Assembly (NCBI GenBank): GCA_916610825.1
Contig: OU744449.1
Coordinates: forward strand, 16,705,354-16,769,353
Source of the DNA: Haliclystus octoradiatus
Lineage: Eukaryota > Cnidaria > Staurozoa > Stauromedusae > Haliclystidae
Direction of reading: 5' to 3'
DNA length: 64,000 bases
The position numbers and the translations under genes were made by a program. The notes beneath the pieces were generated by a model, which was given only the letters and a program-made list of their open reading frames with translations, did no database searches and was not told the DNA's origin. Positions 26,801 to 41,500 of this stretch are shown piece after piece (positions within the stretch are counted from its first letter, which is position 1; every line of letters begins with the position of its first letter).

Positions 26801-29800
26801 AATTAGGCATTGTTTTTGGTCTTTTTAATTCCCAAGGGAATTAGGCATTGTTTTTGGCCTTTTTGAATTCCCAAGGGAATTAGGCATTGTTTTTGATCTT
26901 TTTGTATTCCAAAGGAAATTAGGCATTGTTTTTGGTCGTTTTTAATTCCCAAGGGAATTAGGCATTGTTTTTGGCCTTTTTGTATTCCCAAGGGAATTAA
27001 GCATTGTTTTTGTCTTTTTGTATTCCCAAGGGAATTAGGCATTGTTTTTGGCCTTTTTGAATTCCCAAGGGAATTAGGCATTGTTTTTGATCTTTTTGTA
27101 TTCCCAAGGAAATTTGGTATTGTTTTTGATCATTTTGAATTCTCAAGGGAATTAGGCATTGTTTTTGGCCTTTTTGAATTCCCAAGGCAATTATGCATTG
27201 TTTTTTTGAAATTTTAAATTCCCAAGGGATTCAGGCATTGCTTTTGGTCATTTTGAATTCCCAAGGAAATTTTGCATTGTTTTTGGTCTTTTTGAATTCC
27301 AAAGGGAATTAGGCATTGTTTTTGGTCTTTTTGTATTCCCAAGGGAATTAGGCATTGTTTTTGGTCTTTTTAATTCCCAAGAGAATTAGGCATTGTTTTT
27401 GGCCTTTTTGAATTCCCAAGGGAATTAGGCATTGTTTTTGATCTTTTTGTATTCCAAAGGAAATTAGGCATTTTTTTTTGGTCTTTTTTAATTCCCAAGG
27501 GAATTAGGCATTGTTTTTGGCCTTTTTGTATTCCCAAGGGAATTAAGCATTGTTTTTGGTCTTTCTGAATTCCCAAGGGATATAGGCATTGTTTTTTGTC
27601 TTTTTGTATTCCCAAGGGAATTAGGCATTGTTTTTGGTCTTTTTAATTCCTAAGGGAATTACGCATTGTTTTTGGCCTTTTTGAATTCCCAAGGGAATTA
27701 GGCATTGTTTTTGATCTTTTTGTATTCCAAAGGAAATTAGGCATTTTTTTTGGTCTTTTTTAATTCCCAAGGGAATTAGGCATTGTTTTTGGCCTTTTTG
27801 TATTCCCAAGGGAATTAAGCATTGTTTTGGTCTTTTTGTATTCCCAAGGGAATTAAGCATCGTTTTTGGTATTTTTGTATTCCCAAGGGAATTAGGCATT
27901 GTTTTTGGTCTTTCTGAATTCCCAAGGGATCTAGGCATTGTTTTTTGTCTTTTTGTATTCCCAAGGAAATTTGGCATTGTTTTTGATCATTTTGAATTCG
28001 CAAGGGAATTAGGCATTGTTTTTGGCCTTTTTGAATTCCCAAGGCAATTATGCATTGTTTTTTTGAAATTTTAAATTCCCAAGGGATTCAGGCATTGCTT
28101 TTGGTCATTTTGAATTCCCAAGGAAATTTTGCATTGTTTTTGGTCTTTTTGAATTCCAAAGGGAATTAGGCATTGTTTTTGGTCTTTTTGTATTCCCAAG
28201 GGAATTAGGCATTGTTTTTGGTCTTTTTAATTCCCAAGAGAATTAGGCATTGTTTTTGGCCTTTTTGAATTCCCAAGGGAATTAGGCATTGTTTTTGATC
28301 TTTTTGTATTCCAAAGGGAATTAGGCATTGTTTTTGGTCTTTTTTAATTCCCAAGGGAATTAGGCATTGTTTTTGGCCTTTTTGTATTCCCAAGGGAATT
28401 AAGCATTGTTTTTGGTCTTTTTGTATTCCCAAGGGAATTAGGCATCGTTTTTGGTCTTTTTGTATTCCCAAGGGAATTAGGCATTGTTTTTTGTCTTTTT
28501 GAATTCCCAAGGGAATTAGGAATTGTTTTTGGCCTTTTTGAATTCCCAAGGGAATTAGGCATTGTTTTTGATCTTTTTGTATTCCAAAGGAAATTAGGCA
28601 TTGTTTTTGGTCTTTTTTAATTCCCAAGGGAATTAGGCATTGTTTTTGGCCTTTTTGTATTCCCAAGGGAATTAAGCATTGTTTTTGGTCTTTTTGTATT
28701 CCCAAGGGAATTAGGCATCGTTTTTGGTCTTTTTGTATTCCCAAGGGAATTAGGCATTGTTTTTTGTCTTTTTGTATTCCAAAGGAAATTAGGCATTGTC
28801 TTTGGTCTTTTTTAATTCCCAAGGGAATTAGGCATTGTTTTTGGCCTTTTTGTATTCCCAAGGGAATTAAGCATTGTTTTGGTCTTTTTGTATTCCCAAG
28901 GGAATTAGGCATCGTTTTTGGTCTTTTTGTATTCCCAAGGGAATTAGGCATTGTTTTTGGTCATTTTGAATTCCCAAGGGAATTAGGCATTGGTTTTGGT
29001 CTTTTTGTATTCCCAAGGGAATTAGGCATTGTTTTTGGTCATTTTGAATTCCCAAGGGAATTAGGCATTGTTTTTGATCATTTTGAATTCTTAAGGGAAT
29101 TAGGCATTGTTTTTGGCCTTTTTGAATTCCCAAGGCAATTATGCATTGTTTTTTTGAAATTTTAAATTCCCAAGGGATTCAGGCATTGCTTTTTGTCATT
29201 TTGAATTCCCAAGGAAATTAGGCATTGTTTTTGGTCTTTTTGAATTCCAAAGGGATTTAGGCATTGTTTTTGGTCTTTTTGTAATCCCAAGGGAATTAGG
29301 CATTGTTTTTTGTCTTTTTGAATTCCCAAGGGAATTAGGCATTGGTTTTGGTCTTTTTGTATTCCCAAGGGAATTAAGCATTGTTTTTGGTCATTTTGAA
29401 TTCCCAAGGGACTTAGGCATTGTTTTTGATCATTTTGAATTCTTAAGGGAATTAGGCATTGTTTTTGGCCTTTTTGAATTCCCAAGGCAATTATGCATTG
29501 TTTTTTTGAAATTTTAAATTCCCAAGGGATTCAGGCATTGCTTTTGGTCATTTTGAATTCCCAAGGAAATTAGGCATTGTTTTTGGTCTTTTTGAATTCC
29601 AAAGGGATTTAGGCATTGTTTTTGGTCTTTTTGTATTCCCAAGGGAATTAGGCATTGTTTTTGGTCTTTTTGTATTCCCAAGGGAATTAGGCATTGTTTT
29701 TGGTCTTTTTGTATGGTCTTTTTGTATTCCCAAGGGAATTAGGCATTATTTTTGGTCATTTTGAATTCTAAAGGGATTTAGGTATTGTTTTTTAATATTT

Positions 29801-29911
29801 TGAATTCTAAAGGGAATTAGGCATTGTTTTTGGTCTTTTTGAATTCGTAAGGGAAATAGGCATTGTTTTTGGTCTTTTTGTATTCCCAAGGGAATTAGGC
29901 ATTGTTTTTGG

Positions 29912-32900
29912 TCATTTTGAATTCTCAAGGGATTTAGGCATTGTTTTTTGTCTTTTTGTATGGTCTTTTTGTATTCCCAAGGGAATTAGGCATTGTTTTT
30001 GGTCTTTCTGAATTCCCAAGGGATATAGGCATTGTTTTTGGTCATTTTGAATTCCCAAGGGAATTAGGCATTGTTTTTGATCATTTTGAATTCTTAAGTG
30101 AATTAAGCATTGTTTTTGGCCTTTTTGAATTCCCAAGGCAATTATGCATTGTTTTTTTGAAATTTTAAATTCCCAAGGGATTCAGGCACTGCTTTTGGTC
30201 ATTTTGAATTCCCAAGGAAATTAGGCATTGTTTTTGGTCTTTTTGAATTCCAAAGGGATTTAGGCATTGTTTTTGGTCTTTTTGTATTCCAAAGGGAATT
30301 AGGCATTGTTTTTGGTCTTTTTAATTCCCAAGAGAATTAGGCATTGTTTTTGGCCTTTTTGAATTCCCAAGGGAATTAGGCATTGTTTTTGATCTTTTTG
30401 TATTCCAAAGAAAATTAGGCATTGTTTTTGGTCTTTTTTAATTCCCAAGGGAATTAGGCATTGTTTTTGGCCTTTTTGTATTCCAAAGGGAATTAAGCAT
30501 TGTTTTTGGTCTTTTTGTATTCCCAAGGGAATTAGGCATCGTTTTTGGTCTTTTTGTATTCCCAAGGGAATTAGGCATTGTTTTTTGTCTTTTTGAATTC
30601 CCAAGGGAATTAGGCATTGGTTTTGGTCTTTTTGTATTCCCAAGGGAATTAGGCATTGTTTTTGGTCATTTTGAATTCTCAAGGGATTTAGGCATTGTTT
30701 TTGGTCTTTTTGTATTCTCAAGGTAATTAGGCAATGTTTTTGGTCTTTTTGTATTCCCAAGGGAATTAGGCATTGTTTTTGGTCTTTTTGTATTCCCAAG
30801 GGAATTAGGCATTGTTTTTGGTCTTTTTGTATTCCCAAGGGAATTAGGCATTGTTTTTGGTCTTTCTGAATTCCCAAGGGATATATGCATTGTTTTTTGT
30901 CTTTTTGTATTCCCAAGGGAATTAGGCATTGTTTTTGGTCTTTTTAATTCCCAAGGGAATTAGGCATTGTTTTTGGCCTTTTTGAATTCCCAAGGGAATT
31001 AGGCATTGTTTTTGATCTTTTTGTATTCCAAAGGAAATTAGGCATTGTTTTTGGTCGTTTTTAATTCCCAAGGGAATTAGGCATTGTTTTTGGCCTTTTT
31101 GTATTCCCAAGGGAATTAAGCATTGTTTTTGTCTTTTTGTATTCCCAAGGGAATTAGGCATCGTTTTTGTTCTTTTTGTATTCCCAAGGGAATTAGGCAT
31201 TGTTTTTTATCTTTCTGAATTCCCAAGGGATCTAGGCATTGTTTTTTGTCTTTTTGTATTCCCAAGGAAATTTGGCATTGTTTTTGATCATTTTGAATTC
31301 TCAAGGGAATTAGGCATTGTTTTTGGCCTTTTTGAATTCCCAAGGCAATTATGCATTGTTTTTTTGAAATTTTAAATTCCCAAGGGATTCAGGCATTGCT
31401 TTTGGTCATTTTGAATTCCCAAGGAAATTTTGCATTGTTTTTGGTCTTTTTGAATTCCAAAGGGAATTAGGCATTGTTTTTGGTCTTTTTGTATTCCCAA
31501 GGGAATTAGGCATTGTTTTTGGTCTTTTTAATTCCCAAGAGAATTAGGCATTGTTTTTGGCCTTTTTGAATTCCCAAGGGAATTAGGCATTGTTTTTGAT
31601 CTTTTTGTATTCCAAAGGAAATTAGGCATTTTTTTTTGTCTTTTTTAATTCCCAAGGGAATTAGGCATTGTTTTTGGCCTTTTTGTATTCCCAAGGGAAT
31701 TAAGCATTGTTTTTGGTCTTTCTGAATTCCCAAGGGATATAGGCATTGTTTTTTGTCTTTTTGTATTCCCAAGGGAATTAGGCATTGTTTTTGGTCTTTT
31801 TAATTCCTAAGGGAATTACGCATTGTTTTTGGCCTTTTTGAATTCCCAAGGGAATTAGGCATTGTTTTTGATCTTTTTGTATTCCAAAGGAAATTAGGCA
31901 TTTTTTTTGGTCTTTTTTAATTCCCAAGGGAATTAGGCATTGTTTTTGGCCTTTTTGTATTCCCAAGGGAATTAAGCATTGTTTTGGTCTTTTTGTATTC
32001 CCAAGGGAATTAAGCATCGTTTTTGGTATTTTTGTATTCCCAAGGGAATTAGGCATTGTTTTTGGTCTTTCTGAATTCCCAAGGGATCTAGGCATTGTTT
32101 TTTGTCTTTTTGTATTCCCAAGGAAATTTGGCATTGTTTTTGATCATTTTGAATTCTCAAGGGAATTAGGCATTGTTTTTGGCCTTTTTGAATTCCCAAG
32201 GCAATTATGCATTGTTTTTTTGAAATTTTAAATTCCCAAGGGATTCAGGCATTGCTTTTGGTCATTTTGAATTCCCAAGGAAATTTTGCATTGTTTTTGG
32301 TCTTTTTGAATTCCAAAGGGAATTAGGCATTGTTTTTGGTCTTTTTGTATTCCCAAGGGAATTAGGCATTGTTTTTGGTCTTTTTAATTCCCAAGAGAAT
32401 TAGGCATTGTTTTTGGCCTTTTTGAATTCCCAAGGGATTTAGGCATTGTTTTTGGTCATTTTGTATTCCAAAGGGAATTAGGCATTGTTTTTGGTCTTTT
32501 TTAATTCCCAAGGGAATTAGGCATTGTTTTTGGCCTTTTTGTATTCCCAAGGGAATTAAGCATTGTTTTTGGTCTTTTTGTATTCCCAAGGGAATTAGGC
32601 ATCGTTTTTGGTCTTTTTGTATTCCCAAGGGAATTAGGCATTGTTTTTTGTCTTTTTGAATTCCCAAGGGAATTAGGCATTGTTTTTGGCCTTTTTGAAT
32701 TCCCAAGGGAATTAGGCATTGTTTTTGATCTTTTTGTATTCCAAAGGAAATTAGGCATTGTTTTTGGTCTTTTTTAATTCCCAAGGGAATTAGGCATTGT
32801 TTTTGGCCTTTTTGTATTCCCAAGGGAATTAAGCATTGTTTTTGGTCTTTTTGTATTCCCAAGGGAATTAGGCATCGTTTTTGGTCTTTTTGTATTCCCA

Positions 32901-35900
32901 AGGGAATTAGGCATTGTTTTTGGTCATTTTGAATTCTCAAGGGATTTAGGCATTGTTTTTTGTCTTTTTGTATGGTCTTTTTGTATTCCCAAGGGAATTA
33001 GGCATTGTTTTTGGTCTTTCTGAATTCCCAAGGGATATAGGCATTGTTTTTGGTCATTTTGAATTCCCAAGGGAATTAGGCATTGTTTTTGATCATTTTG
33101 AATTCTTAAGTGAATTAAGCATTGTTTTTGGCCTTTTTGAATTCCCAAGGCAATTATGCATTGTTTTTTTGAAATTTTAAATTCCCAAGGGATTCAGGCA
33201 CTGCTTTTGGTCATTTTGAATTCCCAAGGAAATTAGGCATTGTTTTTGGTCTTTTTGAATTCCAAAGGGATTTAGGCATTGTTTTTGGTCTTTTTGTATT
33301 CCAAAGGGAATTAGGCATTGTTTTTGGTCTTTTTAATTCCCAAGAGAATTAGGCATTGTTTTTGGCCTTTTTGAATTCCCAAGGGAATTAGGCATTGTTT
33401 TTGATCTTTTTGTATTCCAAAGAAAATTAGGCATTGTTTTTGGTCTTTTTTAATTCCCAAGGGAATTAGGCATTGTTTTTGGCCTTTTTGTATTCCAAAG
33501 GGAATTAAGCATTGTTTTTGGTCTTTTTGTATTCCCAAGGGAATTAGGCATCGTTTTTGGTCTTTTTGTATTCCCAAGGGAATTAGGCATTGTTTTTTGT
33601 CTTTTTGAATTCTCAAGGGAATTAGGCATTGGTTTTGGTCTTTTTGTATTCCCAAGGGAATTAGGCATTGTTTTTGGTCATTTTGAATTCTCAAGGGATT
33701 TAGGCATTGTTTTTGGTCTTTTTGTATTCTCAAGGTAATTAGGCAATGTTTTTGGTCTTTTTGTATTCCCAAGGGAATTAGGCATTGTTTTTGGTCTTTT
33801 TGTATTCCCAAGGGAATTAGGCATTGTTTTTGGTCTTTTTGTATTCCCAAGGGAATTAGGCATTGTTTTTGGTCTTTCTGAATTCCCAAGGGATATAGGC
33901 ATTGTTTTTGGTCTTTTTGTATTCCCAAGGGAATTAGGCATTGTTTTTGGTCTTTTTAATTCCCAAGGGAATTAGGCATTGTTTTTGGCCTTTTTGAATT
34001 CCCAAGGGAATTAGGCATTGTTTTTGATCTTTTTGTATTCCAAAGGAAATTAGGCATTGTTTTTGGTCGTTTTTAATTCCCAAGGGAATTAGGCATTGTT
34101 TTTGGCCTTTTTGTATTCCCAAGGGAATTAAGCATTGTTTTTGTCTTTTTGTATTCCCAAGGGAATTAGGCATCGTTTTTGTTCTTTTTGTATTCCCAAG
34201 GGAATTAGGCATTGTTTTTTATCTTTCTGAATTCCCAAGGGATCTAGGCATTGTTTTTTGTCTTTTTGTATTCCCAAGGAAATTTGGCATTGTTTTTGAT
34301 CATTTTGAATTCTCAAGGGAATTAGGCATTGTTTTTGGCCTTTTTGAATTCCCAAGGCAATTATGCATTGTTTTTTTGAAATTTTAAATTCCCAAGGGAT
34401 TCAGGCATTGCTTTTGGTCATTTTGAATTCCCAAGGAAATTTTGCATTGTTTTTGGTCTTTTTGAATTCCAAAGGGAATTAGGCATTGTTTTTGGTCTTT
34501 TTGTATTCCCAAGGGAATTAGGCATTGTTTTTGGTCTTTTTAATTCCCAAGAGAATTAGGCATTGTTTTTGGCCTTTTTGAATTCCCAAGGGAATTAGGC
34601 ATTGTTTTTGATCTTTTTGTATTCCAAAGGAAATTAGGCATTTTTTTTTGTCTTTTTTAATTCCCAAGGGAATTAGGCATTGTTTTTGGCCTTTTTGTAT
34701 TCCCAAGGGAATTAAGCATTGTTTTTGGTCTTTCTGAATTCCCAAGGGATATAGGCATTGTTTTTTGTCTTTTTGTATTCCCAAGGGAATTAGGCATTGT
34801 TTTTGGTCTTTTTAATTCCTAAGGGAATTACGCATTGTTTTTGGCCTTTTTGAATTCCCAAGGGAATTAGGCATTGTTTTTGATCTTTTTGTATTCCAAA
34901 GGAAATTAGGCATTTTTTTTGGTCTTTTTTAATTCCCAAGGGAATTAGGCATTGTTTTTGGCCTTTTTGTATTCCCAAGGGAATTAAGCATTGTTTTGGT
35001 CTTTTTGTATTCCCAAGGGAATTAAGCATCGTTTTTGGTATTTTTGTATTCCCAAGGGAATTAGGCATTGTTTTTGGTCTTTCTGAATTCCCAAGGGATC
35101 TAGGCATTGTTTTTTGTCTTTTTGTATTCCCAAGGAAATTTGGCATTGTTTTTGATCATTTTGAATTCTCAAGGGAATTAGGCATTGTTTTTGGCCTTTT
35201 TGAATTCCCAAGGCAATTATGCATTGTTTTTTTGAAATTTTAAATTCCCAAGGGATTCAGGCATTGCTTTTGGTCATTTTGAATTCCCAAGGAAATTTTG
35301 CATTGTTTTTGGTCTTTTTGAATTCCAAAGGGAATTAGGCATTGTTTTTGGTCTTTTTGTATTCCCAAGGGAATTAGGCATTGTTTTTGGTCTTTTTAAT
35401 TCCCAAGAGAATTAGGCATTGTTTTTGGCCTTTTTGAATTCCCAAGGGAATTAGGCATTGTTTTTGATCTTTTTGTATTCCAAAGGAAATTAGGCATTGT
35501 TTTTGGTCTTTTTTAATTCCCAAGGGAATTAGGCATTGTTTTTGGCCTTTTTGTATTCCCAAGGGAATTAAGCATTGTTTTTGGTCTTTTTGTATTCCCA
35601 AGGGAATTAGGCATCGTTTTTGGTCTTTTTGTATTCCCAAGGGAATTAGGCATTGTTTTTTGTCTTTTTGAATTCCCAAGGGAATTAGGCATTGTTTTTG
35701 GCCTTTTTGAATTCCCAAGGGAATTAGGCATTGTTTTTGATCTTTTTGTATTCCAAAGGAAATTAGGCATTGTTTTTGGTCTTTTTTAATTCCCAAGGGA
35801 ATTAGGCATTGTTTTTGGCCTTTTTGTATTCCCAAGGGAATTAAGCATTGTTTTTGGTCTTTTTGTATTCCCAAGGGAATTAGGCATCGTTTTTGGTCTT

Positions 35901-35912
35901 TTTGTATTCCCA
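29912..35912 (+). repeat. 3,012-bp tandem duplication
   Basis: About 29,912-32,900 is followed by a copy at about 32,924-35,912 at a constant offset of 3,012 bases. Shared rare features include the module that starts with the 52-bp unit, the TTCAGGCACTGC variant, the TTCTCAAGGTAATTAGGCAATG variant and the GGCATTTTTTTTTGTC unit. The match is essentially complete across the block, so the event is recent relative to divergence between 39-bp units. Confidence 0.85.
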
Positions 35913-38570
35913 AGGGAATTAGGCATTGTTTTTTGTCTTTTTGTATTCCAAAGGAAATTAGGCATTGTTTTTGGTCTTTTTTAATTCCCAAGGGAATTAG
36001 GCATTGTTTTTGGCCTTTTTGTATTCCCAAGGGAATTAAGCATTGTTTTGGTCTTTTTGTATTCCCAAGGGAATTAGGCATCGTTTTTGGTCTTTTTGTA
36101 TTCCCAAGGGAATTAGGCATTGTTTTTGGTCTTTTTGAATTCCCAAGGGAATTAGGCATTGGTTTTGGTCTTTTTGTATTCCCAAGGGAATTAGGCATTG
36201 TTTTTGGTCATTTTGAATTCCCAAGGGAATTAGGCATTGTTTTTGATCATTTTGAATTCTTAAGGGAATTAGGCATTGTTTTTGGCCTTTTTGAATTCCC
36301 AAGGCAATTATGCATTGTTTTTTTGAAATTTTAAATTCCCAAGGGATTCAGGCATTGCTTTTGGTCATTTTGAATTCCCAAGGAAATTAGGCATTGTTTT
36401 TGGTCTTTTTGAATTCCAAAGGGATTTAGGCATTGTTTTTGGTGTTTTTGTATTCCCAAGGGAATTAGGCATTGTTTTTTGTCTTTTTGAATTCCCAAGG
36501 GAATTAGGCATTGGTTTTGGTCTTTTTGTATTCCCAAGGGAATTAAGCATTGTTTTTGGTCATTTTGAATTCCCAACGGACTTAGGCATTGTTTTTGATC
36601 ATTTTGAATTCTTAAGGGAATTAGGCATTGTTTTTGGCCTTTTTGAATTCCCAAGGCAATTATGCATTGTTTTTTTGAAATTTTAAATTCCCAAGGGATT
36701 CAGGCATTGCTTTTGGTCATTTTGAATTCCCAAGGAAATTAGGCATTGTTTTTGGTCTTTTTGAATTCCAAAGGGATTTAGGCATTGTTTTTGGTCTTTT
36801 TGTATTCCCAAGGGAATTAGGCATTGTTTTTGGTCTTTTTGTATTCCCAAGGGAATTAGGCATTGTTTTTGGTCTTTTTGTATGGTCTTTTTGTATTCCC
36901 AAGGGAATTAGGCATTATTTTTGGTCATTTTGAATTCTAAAGGGATTTAGGTATTGTTTTTTAATATTTTGAATTCTAAAGGGAATTAGGCATTGTTTTT
37001 GGTCTTTTTGAATTCGTAAGGGAAATAGGCATTGTTTTTGGTCTTTTTTAATTCCCAAGGGAATTAGGCATTGTTTTTGGCCTTTTTGTATTCCCAAGGG
37101 AATTAAGCATTGTTTTTGGTCTTTTTGTATTCCCAAGGGAATTAGGCATCGTTTTTGGTCTTTTTGTATTCCCAAGGGAATTAGGCATTGTTTTTTGTCT
37201 TTTTGAATTCCCAAGGGAATTAGGCATTGTTTTTGGCCTTTTTGAATTCCCAAGGGAATTAGGCATTGTTTTTGATCTTTTTGTATTCCAAAGGAAATTA
37301 GGCATTGTTTTTGGTCTTTTTTAATTCCCAAGGGAATTAGGCATTGTTTTTGGCCTTTTTGTATTCCCAAGGGAATTAAGCATTGTTTTTGGTCTTTTTG
37401 TATTCCCAAGGGAATTAGGCATCGTTTTTGGTCTTTTTGTATTCCCAAGGGAATTAGGCATTGTTTTTTGTCTTTTTGTATTCCAAAGGAAATTAGGCAT
37501 TGTTTTTGGTCTTTTTTAATTCCCAAGGGAATTAGGCATTGTTTTTGGCCTTTTTGTATTCCCAAGGGAATTAAGCATTGTTTTGGTCTTTTTGTATTCC
37601 CAAGGGAATTAGGCATCGTTTTTGGTCTTTTTGTATTCCCAAGGGAATTAGGCATTGTTTTTGGTCTTTTTGAATTCCCAAGGGAATTAGGCATTGGTTT
37701 TGGTCTTTTTGTATTCCCAAGGGAATTAGGCATTGTTTTTGGTCATTTTGAATTCCCAAGGGAATTAGGCATTGTTTTTGATCATTTTGAATTCTTAAGG
37801 GAATTAGGCATTGTTTTTGGCCTTTTTGAATTCCCAAGGCAATTATGCATTGTTTTTTTGAAATTTTAAATTCCCAAGGGATTCAGGCATTGCTTTTGGT
37901 CATTTTGAATTCCCAAGGAAATTAGGCATTGTTTTTGGTCTTTTTGAATTCCAAAGGGATTTAGGCATTGTTTTTGGTCTTTTTGTATTCCCAAGGGAAT
38001 TAGGCATTGTTTTTTGTCTTTTTGAATTCCCAAGGGAATTAGGCATTGGTTTTGGTCTTTTTGTATTCCCAAGGGAATTAAGCATTGTTTTTGGTCATTT
38101 TGAATTCCCAAGGGACTTAGGCATTGTTTTTGATCATTTTGAATTCTTAAGGGAATTAGGCATTGTTTTTGGCCTTTTTGAATTCCCAAGGCAATTATGC
38201 CTTGTTTTTTTGAAATTTTAAATTCCCAAGGGATTCAGGCATTGCTTTTGGTCATTTTGAATTCCCAAGGAAATTAGGCATTGTTTTTGGTCTTTTTGAA
38301 TTCCAAAGGGATTTAGGCATTGTTTTTGGTCTTTTTGTATTCCCAAGGGAATTAGGCATTGTTTTTGGTCTTTTTGTATTCCCAAGGGAATTAGGCATTG
38401 TTTTTGGTCTTTTTGTATGGTCTTTTTGTATTCCCAAGGGAATTAGGCATTATTTTTGGTCATTTTGAATTCTAAAGGGATTTAGGTATTGTTTTTTAAT
38501 ATTTTGAATTCTAAAGGGAATTAGGCATTGTTTTTGGTCTTTTTGAATTCGTAAGGGAAATAGGCATTGT
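35500..38570 (+). repeat. 1,535-bp tandem duplication
   Basis: About 35,500-37,035 is repeated at about 37,035-38,570 at a constant offset of 1,535 bases. Small private differences mark the copies: the first has GGTGTTTTTG near 36,442 and CCCAACGGAC near 36,575, while the second has the usual GGTCTTTTTG and CCCAAGGGAC. Confidence 0.85.
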
Positions 38571-41500
38571 TTTTGGTCTTTTTGTATTCCCAAGGGAATT
38601 AGGCATTGTTTTTGGTCATTTTGAATTCTCAAGGGATTTAGGCATTGTTTTTTGTCTTTTTGTATGGTCTTTTTGTATTCCCAAGGGAATTAGGCATTGT
38701 TTTTGGTCTTTCTGAATTCCCAAGGGATATAGGCATTGTTTTTGGTCATTTTGAATTCCCAAGGGAATTAGGCATTGTTTTTGATCATTTTGAATTCTTA
38801 AGTGAATTAAGCATTGTTTTTGGCCTTTTTGAATTCCCAAGGCAATTATGCATTGTTTTTTTGAAATTTTAAATTCCCAAGGGATTCAGGCACTGCTTTT
38901 GGTCATTTTGAATTCCCAAGGAAATTAGGCATTGTTTTTGGTCTTTTTGAATTCCAAAGGGATTTAGGCATGGTTTTTGGTCTTTTTGTATTCCAAAGGG
39001 AATTAGGCATTGTTTTTGGTCTTTTTAATTCCCAAGAGAATTAGGCATTGTTTTTGGCCTTTTTGAATTCCCAAGGGAATTAGGCATTGTTTTTGATCTT
39101 TTTGTATTCCAAAGAAAATTAGGCATTGTTTTTGGTCTTTTTTAATTCCCAAGGGAATTAGGCATTGTTTTTGGCCTTTTTGTATTCCAAAGGGAATTAA
39201 GCATTGTTTTTGGTCTTTTTGTATTCCCAAGGGAATTAGGCATCGTTTTTGGTCTTTTTGTATTCCCAAGGGAATTAGGCATTGTTTTTTGTCTTTTTGA
39301 ATTCCCAAGGGAATTAGGCATTGGTTTTGGTCTTTTTGTATTCCCAAGGGAATTAGGCATTGTTTTTGGTCATTTTGAATTCTCAAGGGATTTAGGCATT
39401 GTTTTTGGTCTTTTTGTATTCCCAAGGTAATTAGGCAATGTTTTTGGTCTTTTTGTATTCCCAAGGTAATTAGGCATTGTTTTTGGTCTTTTTGTATTCC
39501 CAAGGGAATTAGGCATTGTTTTTGGTCTTTCTGAATTCCCAAGGGATATAGGCATTGTTTTTTGTCTTTTTGTATTCCCAAGGGAATTAGGCATTGTTTT
39601 TGGTCTTTTTAATTCCCAAGGGAATTAGGCATTGTTTTTGGCCTTTTTGAATTCCCAAGGGAATTAGGCATTGTTTTTGATCTTTTTGTATTCCAAAGGA
39701 AATTAGGCATTGTTTTTGGTCGTTTTTAATTCCCAAGGGAATTAGGCATTGTTTTTGGCCTTTTTGTATTCCCAAGGGAATTAAGCATTGTTTTTGTCTT
39801 TTTGTATTCCCAAGGGAATTAGGCATCGTTTTTGTTCTTTTTGTATTCCCAAGGGAATTAGGCATTGTTTTTTATCTTTCTGAATTCCCAAGGGATCTAG
39901 GCATTGTTTTTTGTCTTTTTGTATTCCCAAGGAAATTTGGCATTGTTTTTGATCATTTTGAATTCTCAAGGGAATTGGGCATTGTTTTTGGCCTTTTTGA
40001 ATTCCCAAGGCAATTATGCATTGTTTTTTTGAAATTTCAAATTCCCAAGGGATTCAGGCATTGCTTTTGGTCATTTTGAATTCCCAAGGAAATTTTGCAT
40101 TGTTTTTGGTCTTTTTGAATTCCAAAGGGAATTAGGCATTGTTTTTGGTCTTTTTGTATTCCCAAGGGAATTAGGCATTGTTTTTGGTCTTTTTAATTCC
40201 CAAGAGAATTAGGCATTGTTTTTGGCCTTTTTGAATTCCCAAGGGAATTAGGCATTGTTTTTGATCTTTTTGTATTCCAAATTAAATTAGGCATTTTTTT
40301 TGGTCTTTTTTAATTCCCAAGGGAATTAGGCATTGTTTTTGGCCTTTTTGTATTCCCAAGGGAATTAAGCATTGTTTTTGGTCTTTCTGAATTCCCAAGG
40401 GATATAGGCATTGTTTTTTGTCTTTTTGTATTCCCAAGGGAATTAGGCATTGTTTTTGGTCTTTTTAATTCCTAAGGGAATTACGCATTGTTTTTGGCCT
40501 TTTTGAATTCCCAAGGGAATTAGGCATTGTTTTTGATCTTTTTGTATTCCAAAGGAAATTAGGCATTTTTTTTGGTCTTTTTTAATTCCCAAGGGAATTA
40601 GGCATTGTTTTTGGCCTTTTTGTATTCCCAAGGGAATTAAGCATTGTTTTGGTCTTTTTGTATTCCCAAGGGAATTAAGCATCGTTTTTGGTATTTTTGT
40701 ATTCCCAAGGGAATTAGGCATTGTTTTTGGTCTTTCTGAATTCCCAAGGGATCTAGGCATTGTTTTTTGTCTTTTTGTATTCCCAAGGAAATTTGGCATT
40801 GTTTTTGATCATTTTGAATTCTCAAGGGAATTAGGCATTGTTTTTGGCCTTTTTGAATTCCCAAGGCAATTATGCATTGTTTTTTTGAAATTTTAAATTC
40901 CCAAGGGATTCAGGCATTGCTTTTGGTCATTTTGAATTCCCGAGGAAATTTTGCATTGTTTTTGGTCTTTTTGAATTCCAAAGGGAATTAGGCATTGTTT
41001 TTGGTCTTTTTGTATTCCCAAGGGAATTAGGCATTGTTTTTGGTCTTTTTAATTCCCAAGAGAATTAGGCATTGTTTTTGGCCTTTTTGAATTCCCAAGG
41101 GAATTAGGCATTGTTTTTGATCTTTTTGTATTCCAAAGGAAATTAGGCATTGTTTTTGGTCTTTTTTAATTCCCAAGGGAATTAGGCATTGTTTTTGGCC
41201 TTTTTGTATTCCCAAGGGAATTAAGCATTGTTTTTGGTCTTTTTGTATTCCCAAGGGAATTAGGCATCGTTTTTGGTCTTTTTGTATTCCCAAGGGAATT
41301 AGGCATTGTTTTTTGTCTTTTTGAATTCCCAAGGGAATTAGGCATTGTTTTTGGCCTTTTTGAATTCCCAAGGGAATTAGGCATTGTTTTTGATCTTTTT
41401 GTATTCCAAAGGAAATTAGGCATTGTTTTTGGTCTTTTTTAATTCCCAAGGGAATTAGGCATTGTTTTTGGCCTTTTTGTATTCCCAAGGGAATTAAGCA